A stretch of DNA of 64,000 nucleotides from Daucus carota subsp. sativus (taxonomy: Eukaryota > Streptophyta > Magnoliopsida > Apiales > Apiaceae): the NCBI RefSeq assembly GCF_001625215.2, contig NC_030386.2:40208796-40272795 (forward strand), given 5' to 3'. The position numbers were made by a program, and so were the translations under genes. Below the pieces are notes generated by a model that made no database searches, was not told the origin of the DNA, and saw only the letters and a list, made by a program, of their open reading frames with translations. Below, piece by piece: positions 19,031 to 32,191 of the stretch. Every line of letters starts with the position of its first letter. Within the stretch, counting starts at the first letter, position 1.

Positions 19031-21473
19031 CTACTTGAGGGTTGTCTCCTTCATAACATGCTTCCTTACACCATGAAAATGGACCCTTACGATGTAATCT
19101 TCCCAATCTATGGAACGTACGTTGAATCCGAACTCCTTTCTTTCTTCTTCAGACAAGCACTCCAATAGATTCTCGACTTTGTTATTATCAAACCTGCAAT
19201 TTTATAGGTGCTGAACTTAAGTATATATAATTTATATATTGAGAGTTTGTAGGGGATTGAACAGAGTTACCTTCCATCGAAGAAGGTGTAGGGTTTGTAT
19301 AGATTAGCCAAGTACTTAAAATGTTCTATTGATTTTCTTCGAATAAGTTCGTGTTTGGGAGAAATCTCATCATTGCTGTTAGTGCTTTTCATGTCAGACA
19401 ACAGATCTTCTATAGAGGAGAAGAACTTGAATGCTGAAATTTGGATTGGATTTCCCTCGCGATCAAAGCAGGGACTTACGCTGAAATGCTGATAGGCCAG
19501 GTCCGCCAGATCCCGGGTTATCAAAGGATTTGCAACAGATGAAGTAATTTGGTAGACGTGATCATTAGAATTGCTGTCTTCTTGTTTACTTTCTTTGCCA
19601 CCATGTTTTGCTATGGCGGCTAATGTTGAATTTACAACGATGTCAACGGGTACCTGTACGTAGTCATGAATGTAAGGAATACATCTTGCTACTGATGCGG
19701 ATTATCAGATTATCTAGTAGAAGAAATTATGAATTTTACCACATCCAGAGCCATATCAGGATTTGAAAAGAAACCAGGGACCTTCCCTTTTCCATACAAG
19801 AGGACAATTGGATCCATCATCCTGTTCAGGTAACGTACTCATCAAAGTTTATTGTGTGATCATAATTACTTTTTGGTCTGCGAGAAATGGATGCTGCAAT
19901 GTAGCTTACCTGTTACCTTCTATCCAACCCGGAAATGGTTGGCTTAAAGTGCTTTCAACAATACTAGGCCGGATTATGATCACAGGTACTTGTCCTTTCA
20001 TATCTTCAACTATCATCTCACCCATTGCTTTGGTAAATGCATACGTATTTGGCCACCCGTGTTTCTGTGCCCTACTCCACCAGGGAGAGTCAGAGTTGAA
20101 AACAGGATTCATGCACTTTCAAGTATCAATTTGATAATTATGTAAACAAATAATAATGAAATCGAGTGAGACAGACTAAATTACCTACTCAGTCCCAGAT
20201 CCTTGAGATTTCGATCTATTTCATTTTTCTCAGAAGATTCTATCATTTCTGATGCAAGCTTTATTTCAGCTCCAATATTCAAGCGATGGACATGTTTGAA
20301 TGGTGTTTCATTCACACCAGCACCGTTCGCTACATAATGCCCCTTACCGAATGATTCTTCCATGATCTTTCCTTCTCTTTGTCTTGAAGCATAAGCTGTA
20401 GCACAAAAAAATTAACAAATTACAACTTAACTCTAATTATCTGTTAATGAAAATTAGCACTTAGCAGATATTGCTTGATTACCTGTTGATACATGCACGT
20501 ATAACTTGAGATTTTCACACTTTTTAGCAAAATTTACAATATGTGCAGCTCCTCTCGTATTAATATCAAGAGCAACATCGAACCTGTCAGAAATAAGAGA
20601 ATCAGAAGGTCAAAACATGTACGGAAGCAGATAATACATCAAAAACAGGCTAGCTACCTTTCGTCGAATGTTGTAGTGGCTGCAGATTTGATAATTACGT
20701 CCACTTCTTTTTCTATAAGATCAGCAACATCTTCCTTGATGCCTAAATTTGTTTCACACATATTTCCAACCACAGGAACCAACTTGGCCAAGACAAACCT
20801 TTCATATGATATTCCATGCTTCTCCCGTAGACACTTGAAGAGCTCTGTACCTACAATCTATTACAGGTAATATACATAAGTCCTCCACAATCTTCAGATT
20901 CTCATGCATTCATGTAGATGATAAGTTACTGTATTTATCGACATACTTCATTCATTAATCTTTCCATTGCAGCCTCCTCATCCCTGGCCTTGATCAGCAG
21001 AAATATCTTATCCACCTCTGGGATGGTCCTCAGAATCTTCTCCACAAATACTATATATATACAGATCATAGAGTTAAAGACGAATACTTAAATAAAAAGA
21101 AGTTTACTACCACAAGAAACTAAAATATTATGCAGCACTAAAAAAGTGTACCTTTTGCTAAGAATCCAGTGACACCAGTAATAAAAAGCTTCTTGCCACA
21201 AAAGAAATCAATAATTCCAATTCCCTCTTGCACTTTCGAATTCAGCTCACCATTAAGGGATACCATGTCCTTTTCAAGGACACCACTATTCTTCCCATTA
21301 TACGCACACAAATGCAGAGCAGAACAATTTTTTTCGGAGCTCTGATCAACACGGAAGAACATATTAGCACTGCTCTTCTTTTTTAACATTATGTGATCAG
21401 CGGAAACTCTATTAATCTTCAGTCTATGTCGACCGGAAATCAGAGGAAAGAGATTCAAAGAAACAGTTCCCAT
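19031..21473 (-). CDS. FAR-B: alcohol-forming fatty acyl reductase (FAR2/MS2-type), tandem copy of FAR-A
   Basis: Exons on the minus strand are 21152-21473, 20947-21050, 20658-20857, 20483-20583, 20185-20395, 19910-20071, 19740-19821, 19271-19653 and 19031-19193. The total is 1728 bases, 575 codons plus TAG, in phase throughout. The product is a plastid-type fatty acyl reductase with the same architecture as FAR-A: transit-peptide-like N-terminus, Rossmann motif ([10 protein letters not shown], with V where FAR-A has the usual A), catalytic YAFTK, FAR_C domain. Exon 5 keeps the segment including [10 protein letters not shown] that FAR-A has lost, so it is closer to the usual family length. 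All introns are short (the largest about 290 bp). The duplicated block includes about 400 bp of promoter, so both copies may have started with the same expression pattern. The start is the ATG at 21473, about 70 bases below a TATA box. Confidence 0.9.
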
Positions 21474-21542
21474 AAGTAGCAATACAGTTAGAAATTTAAG
21501 GCTAGCTGAAAGTTTATTTGAAGTAAAAAATTCTGGTTGCAG

Positions 21543-21550
21543 TCTATATA
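21543..21550 (-). promoter_or_regulatory. TATA box of FAR-B
   Basis: A CTATATA-type motif lies about 70-75 bases upstream of the FAR-B ATG, in DNA colinear with the FAR-A promoter. Confidence 0.55.
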
Positions 21551-22009
21551 GAGCGTTTTAGTTGCCAAATCAGGAATAAGTTGCGGCATCACAGTGTAGC
21601 CATGAAACGAAATGATGATAACTGATAGCCCCTTGTATTATTTTCCCTTTTTAGCAGCTAGTTACCCCTTTGTTTTATATATATTACTAAAATCTTTCAA
21701 TTTTCGTGTTCTGCAGGCTGCAGAGCTATATAAATTTAAACAAGGAAAACAAGTTTAGGCATTCAAAATATAAACATGCATGAGTGTGATAACGCGATAG
21801 GGTGATGCATTTGTTTATAATATCATTTTGTTATCATTTTCACTATAGAAGTTGCAAGAATAATTAGCACACCACAGAAGAAAAGTTGATGAAGATCATG
21901 CATGTCCAATAACAACATGAATCCGAGAAACTTAAGGTGATCAGGGGTGGATCTCATGACATATGTCTTCCTAAAAATTCTTTACCAAATGTTTGTTAAT
22001 GATCCATAG

Positions 22010-22145
22010 ATGATTGGTTAGGCTACTAGCACACTCATACCCCGAGCATGATAGCCCACTTACTTCTGAAGTGCCCAGGGAATCGAACTCGTGACCTCAA
22101 GGGAGCAAACCTTGAGCGCCACTGTCATCGGTAAAAGATAAACCT
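22010..22145 (-). mobile_element. tRNA-derived SINE-like fragment
   Basis: On the minus strand there is an A-box-like GATGACAGTGGCGCTCAAGG (22131-22112) and a B box GAGTTCGATTCCC (22090-22078), at the spacing of a pol III internal promoter. It does not fold as a complete tRNA, so I read it as a SINE or tRNA-related fragment. No clear target duplication was found. Confidence 0.45.
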
Positions 22146-22423
22146 TTGCTGCTGGACTGTACTGTTCACGAAAGTTCAGTAAAGAATACGACAAGAGGCT
22201 CAATTCATTTTTCCTTTTTCAGCAACTCTTTTGTCTTCTTATCTGTGTTGGTGCAAACAAATTTTATTAAACAAGAAAAACAACTTTAGCCATAAAATGT
22301 ACGAACATGCTTGAGGCTTGTATGATATATTGATATGGGCTTGTTTTGTCATCACATGCACTGTAAAATTCATATACGAACTACTAGCATGCAAGAAGCT
22401 TTGAGATCTTCCTTAAATTAGAA

Positions 22424-22644
22424 TGTTAAGTGATCAACTCTCCTAAAACCTCAAGGTGTTAGGAGGAGAGTTTACCAGGATCATATTCTAACATTAAACC
22501 CATTTATGGGTCGAGAGTGGATCACGGGTGGGAGTCGAAATCGTGTCTCACGTGAGACTAAGCTCTGATACCATGTTAATTGACCAACTCTTCTAAAACC
22601 CGAAGGTGTTAGGAGGATGGCTTACCAAACCGGATTATATAGCA
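22424..22644 (-). mobile_element. Miniature LTR retrotransposon (TRIM/SMART type), 221 bp
   Basis: Two diverged repeats of about 70 bp, TG...CA (22424-22493 and 22574-22644), flank only 80 bp. Directly against the right repeat, on the minus strand, is TGGTATCAGAGC (22562-22573), the initiator Met tRNA primer site. There is no coding capacity. This is the structure of a TRIM or SMART element. Target duplications are not recognisable, so it is probably old. Confidence 0.7.
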
Positions 22645-22649
22645 ACTTC

Positions 22650-23374
22650 TCCGTTTTCACAGTCTATCCCTAAACCTACTACATTGTTGAGCAAATCACT
22701 GAGTTATGTCTGCCAACCTGCCATAATATAAAGCTTTTCTGATCAGGATATGATTAAACATTAAAGTTTTGACTAATGTTTGGTTAAATCATACGGCTAC
22801 GATTTTTTTAAGACACAGGAACCCCGTTTATTTGATATTTTATCCTTTTTAGAGTTGAACTCCGATACGAAATTTAACTAAATAATTTGAACTCGACCAG
22901 AGTCATAATTTTGAATATCTAGATTCTTGATTTTGACTTGGCCGGACCCAGAAGTATAATGAGCTCAAATTCCGTTTGAAAGCTTGAATATAATTCTACC
23001 CATCAGATGGTATACTTTGTGATCTATTATCATACTTTTGGTATTTTTAATTACAAAATTTTTAAAAATTGTAACTCAATTAATGTAAGCCGTTAGGTAA
23101 ACGGCTAATAAAATTTCATACAAATGGAAAGGGTTTGTCGCCAACAATACGCTGAATTTTAATTTTTATAATATTAACTTTAAACAATCTGATCCAAAAA
23201 AAAAACTTTAAACATAACTAGATATAAAAAATTCCAGATAATTATATTATATATTATTTCAAAATTATTGAAAAAACTAGGAAATATAACAATTTGAAAT
23301 TATTGAAAAAATAAATTATTGTTTTTCTTTCTGAATAAAGAACCCGTATTGTTCTTTTCCATTGATCATTGGCT
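22650..23374. other. Intergenic DNA without recognised features
   Basis: No ORF with recognisable content, RNA gene or clear transposon ends were seen here. Confidence 0.5.
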
Positions 23375-23384
23375 TAAAAAAAAA

Positions 23385-23930
23385 GGGTTATATATCAAAC
23401 TGGCTACTCATTGCCTAAAAATATCTCACTCTACCCACTCATCTCATCAGAGACTCGTTTAAGCCACTATAAACAAAATATATATCATTTTACCCACGTT
23501 ATTATTCAAACTTTTTTACTTAATCATTTATTAAAAATTAACCGTTTGTTTTTTTACCAACAAAACCACTTCGAGTACCTTCATAATTGTCTCTAATATT
23601 TATTAAAATAATTTGGGAATTAATAAAGCAATATAACTATCTATTTAAAAAAAATATTTAGTTATAAATATATATTTATTGATCACCCTACCTATGTTGC
23701 TTTAGAAATTCCTAAATTATTTTGATAAATATTAGAGACAATTATGAAGGTACTTGAAGTGGTTTTGTAGCAAAAAAAATAAACGGTTGATTTTTGATAA
23801 ATAATTAAGTAAAGAAGTATGAATAGCGATGTGAGTAAAATGATATATATTTGATTCATAATGACTTAAACAGTGAGGGGTTAAAGTGAGATATTTTGAC
23901 GTAATGGGTGGCCTGCTTGATATATAACTC
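23385..23930. mobile_element. Fold-back, non-autonomous MULE with arms of about 240 bp
   Basis: The outer ends GGGTTATATATCAA and, inverted, GAGTTATATATCAA begin long inverted arms that stay alignable for about 240 bp each, meeting near 23640-23690. A 10-bp TAAAAAAAAA flanks both sides (23375-23384, 23931-23940), consistent with the 9-10 bp duplication of Mutator-like elements, although an A-run is weak evidence. There is no transposase. Confidence 0.65.
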
Positions 23931-24129
23931 TAAAAAAAAAATTGCCCATGAGTAACCGTATTGATTCCGAACAATTATTTCGATATTGGGCCGAATGCGT
24001 GGGCAGGGCTCAATCTACACAATACTTTTTTTAACTTAACAAAACCAGTCTTAAGACCCCAAACGGGCTAGAAAAACAAGGCCCATTTACGAGAAGCTTC
24101 TCGATCATAAATCGTCTCATATATCAGAT

Positions 24130-24218
24130 ACAACAATAGAGAGGGAGGGGAGATACAGTGTTTGTGCGAGACGGAGCGAGAGAGAAGCTTGCGATTTCGA
24201 GTTTTACAGCGCATCGAA
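24130..24218 (+). other. 5' UTR exon and 5' UTR intron of the SR gene
   Basis: A GA-rich leader (gagagggaggggagat...) ends with CGAAG|GTATTA at 24218. The acceptor is GATGTAG at about 24828, only a few bases before the ATG at 24836. An intron of about 600 bp inside the 5' UTR, T-rich as plant leader introns are, is typical of highly expressed plant genes. The transcript start is not determined. Confidence 0.55.
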
Positions 24219-24835
24219 GGTATTATCATTTCCAAACGATCTTCTATTTATTCTCTTAATTTCACGATTTATGTTTTCTTGATTTTGTTTGTGTAAAATT
24301 TTCATGGTTTGATGTTATAATTATTGTTGAATTCTGATTCGATTTAGCTCAATTTTTTATGTTTTAATATGTGATACATGTTAAAAGATGTGATTATATA
24401 TCTTGATATGTTGAATTCTTGATGTGGTTTGATTGTTCATTGTTTCGGAATCGAAATTGATCAAAAAATCGTATTGTCCGTGATATTGTAATTCGATTGT
24501 GATTGGCTGCGGGAAAAGGGAGTTTTATGTGTGCATATACAAAATCTGTTTGATTATGTTTACTTATAGAGTTATAAGTTTCGAAACTGAAATTAAGAAA
24601 TTTAATGGTTTGTGTAATTGTAGCTCGATTGTGATTGGCTGCGGAAAAGGGGTTTATGTGGTTACAGGTTGAAGATATGTGTGAATATGCAAAAATTTGT
24701 CGGTTTATGTTTATGTTTACGTGTTATAGAGGTAAAAGGGTAGTGATACAAATATGTGGTGACAGATGGTAGGTTAATGTATTATTAGATTTCCTGGTGA
24801 TGATGTATTTCCTTTGTATGGATGTAGGGTGAAAG

Positions 24836-27817
<2,982 letters not shown>

Positions 27818-28150
27818 AGGTGAACCCCTTGGAGACATTGGCTTCTGAATGCCGTTGTGGTTATTAGTGAGCTTAACTCAGAGGAATGGGATGGACCCTC
27901 CTATTGTTGCATAAAAAAGTAGTTATTTGCATGCAAGATTGATATTTGAAATTTGCTTTAACGGGTACTTTTGGAGCTTAACTTTAAATATCGGTCTGAT
28001 GCATATTAAGTACTTATCTTAACTGTTAATCTAGTATGCATTGTCCAGATTAGTTATTTGCATGCAGATTAATATTTGCAATTTGCTTCAGTGTGTACTT
28101 TTACAGCTTTAACTGGAATATCGTTCTGAATTTCTGATAAACAAATGCAG
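27818..28150 (+). other. 3' UTR and downstream flank of the SR gene
   Basis: About 300 bp after the TAG hold a repeated phrase (TTATTTGCATGCA...TTGATATTTG near 27923 and 28050), suggesting a small local duplication. No clear poly(A) site could be chosen. Confidence 0.4.
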
Positions 28151-28689
28151 GGACGGTCCAATATGCAAAGTTATTGGGGCGAAGTTCTAAAATAGGATTC
28201 TTAATTTTTACCTCAATATAAATTTAAATATTCTTTTTCTAAATTCAATGAATTTTCGATGCATATTACGAATGATTGACGGTGATCGACGGATTGAGCA
28301 GTTATCTTCACTCTTTAGAATTTGAAACTTAGCTTTTGAAACTTAGCTTGTTGCCTTAATGTTCTGCTCGAGAACATGATGTCTCGAAAACCAAATAAAT
28401 CTGATGTTAAGTCATATGGCCTTTGAAACTTGGAAGCAGAACATCTTCGTTTCTTTGTTACTGCTATTATATACTGGACCCTCGTATCTCCCTATATTTG
28501 CCGCAACCATTTCTACCGAGCAGTAAGAATCTATTGTTTTACTCCACTGCTGCGTCAATGCTTAGGCATGGAGAGGCACTAGACCGTTCAAGCCGTGCAG
28601 GTAAAATAATAATAATAGTGTCTGTATTTAAATTATGTGCTGATTTGAAATTACTTATTTTCGAAAACTAGAGTCTATTCTAGACGTAC

Positions 28690-29060
28690 AGGATAAGAAG
28701 AGCATTAAATATAATATAAACAATGGCTCTTAGTAATTAATATAAAATTAAGAGTTTAAACTCCAATAATATTCTTTATATTTCTTCTCTATTTCATATT
28801 TTATTCATATTGGGCTCTACTATAAAACAAAAAAAAGAGGAAAAGGTAGAGGTGAATTGGGGTGAAGGAATTTTTTTATCGTGAACAATTAAGTTAAAAG
28901 ATATGTGATGGCTCTTAACTTTGAGAAGAGGAGAGAGAAAAATAAGAGACTCTTAATGATTTAAAGAGCCACTAGGAGTCTTTTGGAGCAATTTTTTTTT
29001 CTTATCCTCCTCAAATCTCAAGTTAAGAGCTTAAACGAAGAGTCTGTCGAGATGCTTTAA
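28690..29060. mobile_element. Possible MITE with AAGAGCAT-type ends
   Basis: AAGAGCATTAAA on the left and, inverted, TTAAAGCATCTCG on the right enclose about 370 bp in which AAGAG/CTCTTA is repeated in both orientations. No ORF and no clear target duplication were found. Confidence 0.3.
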
Positions 29061-29224
29061 TATGAATAAATATGTTTTGGAACATAGCGGGTGCTTAAGT
29101 AAGCTGACACAATTCTTACTTATTTAACTGTCCGTTGAGAGTGGCCTGTCGGTGATCCTCTGTGCCATAATGTTGACGCTTTGAGGCACCCCATTAAGTT
29201 TAGGTATATTCATTTCCACTCGAC

Positions 29225-30749
29225 GGCTCCCTTACATTTCTAACCAGTTTGAACGTAAAGTTTTCAAAACTAACCAGCCAACGTTCAACTTTTCAAAACT
29301 AACCAGCCTAATTTAACAGAACTCGGGCGACCCGAGTTGGTTTTTTTGTGGAAGTGATGGTCGCCCCTACCAAGGGCGACCCATGCTGTGTAGTGGTGAG
29401 GGGCTAGGGTCGCCCCTGCCTCCGGCAACCATGTCTATCATGATGAGTTTGCTTGTTTCTGGACTTAACGGTTCATGTGAATGTCAATGTGCTTTTGTTT
29501 TTTTTAATGATTTGGTTAAGGAAATTAAGGAATTTCTTCATTTTACATAGTGTACTTAGGCTTCCACAATATAGACTTCAAATGAAACAAGATTTGCAGT
29601 TTTAAACAGATTCACGTGAATAGATCACATTGAATGGGTTTCTTAGGTGTAATACATGGGAACAAATAGCAATGTATCCAAAATTTTGCCTTAAATCTTT
29701 TTTAAGAATGATATGCCTCACTAATAACTGATTTTTAATTTGGACAATTTTATATGTATATTAGTATATATAGTTCCGAGTAAGATTTGAGAAAAACTTT
29801 AAAAATAATTTTTGAGGTATTTATTATTTTTCAATATTACTATGAAAGATGTATAAATTTAATTATTAAATAAAAGGAGTTAAAAACATGTCATTCAAAA
29901 CTCACCATCAGGAATATTTTTGCAAATCGGAATGATATAATCAATTTCTATTTATATTAATTAATCTTTATTTTTAGTTAATTCAATAAATTAATCTAAA
30001 CAAAAATATTCATATTACCGAAAAACCCACATATTAATTATTATCCATTTAAATAAAATAACAAACAAAAACAAAATTTTATTAATATAAGTGTTACAGA
30101 AATCGGGAATCGGACCTAATCGGTTGAGCTACCGATTCAAGGATTAATCGGAAATCGGGGATTAATCGGAAGGATTAATCGGAGTTAAAATTGGGTTTAT
30201 TTTAATATTAAAATATTATTCAATATTTAGTTATTATTATATTAGCTATTTAGTAACTAATATATTTACTATATTCATAAACACTATAATTATTCATATT
30301 TAAAGTAATATAGTATTTTAATTTTAATAATTTATCACATATATTTTGATTATGAAATATATATAAGGATTAATCGGATTTCAAAAATCGGATCGGTGGC
30401 CGATCTTGTAGAGGATTAATCGGGGATTTATCGGTTAAATCGGGAATTTTTAGAACACTAATAAAATATATAATACAATTATATTAAAATTTCAAAAAAA
30501 AAAAAAATAACAGTAAGGGTCGCCCGTGTATAGGGCGACCTGTACTAAAAACAGTTTTGATGGGGCGACCTGTACTAAAAACAGTTTTGATGGAGGTCGC
30601 CTGTAGATGGGGCGATCCTCACTGCCAGGAAATTCATATTTGGGTCGCCCGAGTTTATATAATTAGGCTAGTTAGTTTTGAAAAGTTGAACGTAGGCTGG
30701 TTAGTTTTGAAAACTTTACGTTCAAACTGGTTAGTTTTGTGAGGGAGCC
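29225..30749. mobile_element. Non-autonomous MULE-like element, 1525 bp, with a 10-bp target duplication
   Basis: The ends GGCTCCCT...CTAACCAG are inverted and nearly identical for about 100 bp, themselves built of three CTAACCAG-containing subunits. The exact direct repeat TCCACTCGAC flanks it (29215-29224, 30750-30759). Inside the ends lie several GGGCGACC/GGTCGCCC palindromic units at both sides. There is no transposase. The Mutator superfamily is the best fit for this duplication length. Confidence 0.75.
30091..30456. mobile_element. Nested hAT-like element rich in ATTAATCGG
   Basis: Ends GTGTTA... and inverted GTGTTCTAAAAATTCCCG enclose ATTAATCGG-rich blocks at both sides. The flanks TAATATAA and TAATAAAA agree at 7 of 8 positions, a plausible old hAT duplication. 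It sits wholly inside the larger MULE-like element. Confidence 0.45.
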
Positions 30750-30759
30750 TCCACTCGAC

Positions 30760-31884
30760 TGTGACAGTTGCTGGAATCCGGCGGAGCGAGAATCCGATCC
30801 GTTCCGGGTCCATTTAGCGGGTATGAATTTAACTAAAAGGAATGTAATCAGATAAAAACATCGGATAATATATAAACCGGATATGATTAGATTGATCCGA
30901 TAAGATTTTTTTGAATTTCGTTTAAAATTTATTTTCAGAAAAAACAGGCCCTTCCTTATTTTCATATATATTTTTTTTCTATCTCGCTAAATATATAATT
31001 TCTTTATATTCCATGTAAATGAAAATACATGCGAAACTATCAACCGGAGTTTAGAAAAACTCCGTAGGTAGTGCCCTTAGTAATATAAAATTTTTATTTA
31101 TGAGAGAACGTTTCAATTGAAAGTACATGCGTAATATCTTGGTACAAGAGAACTTGAATTAATTTTCAATTTTTTATTTATTAAACCAACAAATACCTGC
31201 CTTCAAGTCCAAAGTATGTAGAACAATAAAACACATGAACATGCAACACTTGTACGCATTGATGATGCAAATACTGCATTGTGCCATCGCGCCATTGCGC
31301 ACTGCGTTAGTATAAGATTAAGATGGGATAGAAAAGAGAAGAATTAATGCATGTGTCTAGCTAAATCAAAGGCTTGAAAAAGGAAAAATTGAAAGGAGAG
31401 TACCAAACTAACTACTACCAGAAAAGCTATAATTACAAATTATAAAGAAGACATCGACGTATAACCTGCCTTGCGTAGTTTGCGTTGCGGCCCTTGTAAG
31501 CTCCTCCTTTTTTTTATACCAACAACTATATTATTATCCATGTTATTTGTATTTTTACCTTTTTCACGCGCCAATTAATTATATTCCTTCATGATGATAC
31601 ACTTTTTAACGAATAAGTCCCATGGCATGAAAATTCAGATCATGTCTTTAAAGAGGGGAACTGGATTCTGCCCATTGAAGAAATTATTTTTTATGTTGGG
31701 GTCAGATCTCGTAAAAAACACAAAAAATTATATATTTGTTTTGTTTAAATAATTTCATATGATTATAGATATATTTCTAAATTATTTATGATAAAAGTGT
31801 GAAATTTTCTCATAAAATATCTAATGTATTGGAGTTCAAAATTTTGGGACTCAGAAATGGGAAAATAATTGTAGAAACAGAAAA
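30760..31884. other. Intergenic DNA without recognised genes
   Basis: AT-rich with scattered purine runs. No ORF with recognisable content and no RNA gene was seen. Confidence 0.45.
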
Positions 31885-31886
31885 TA

Positions 31887-32106
31887 CTTTCTCTTTATTT
31901 TGAAATATAGGTTGTTTGTATTTTTATACTTTTAAGTTTTTTGATTATATATATAAAATTATAATTTTTAATATATTATATTTAAATAAAAATATATAAT
32001 TAATATTATAATTAAAAGATTAAAAACAAATAGTTTTAACTAAATGATAAAAAAATTTACAAATATGTATAAAAAAATCAACCGACCTATTTCAAATAAG
32101 AGGGAG
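31887..32106. mobile_element. Stowaway-like MITE
   Basis: The left end TACTTTCTCTTTATTTTGAA and the inverted right end TACTCCCTCTTATTTGAA match the TACTCCCTC start of Stowaway/mariner MITEs, with TA on both sides. The interior of about 220 bp is very AT-rich. Confidence 0.6.
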
Positions 32107-32191
32107 TAGAAATGTACAAATAACGTTAAAAAAAATTAATACTAACGCACGAATTCAAGACTCCTTAATTATAATAACTTTATATTAATTT

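Noticed and set aside
30557..30965. Short ORFs over the right end of the 29.2-30.7 kb element
   Set aside because: They cover the terminal repeat subunits and have no similarity to known proteins.
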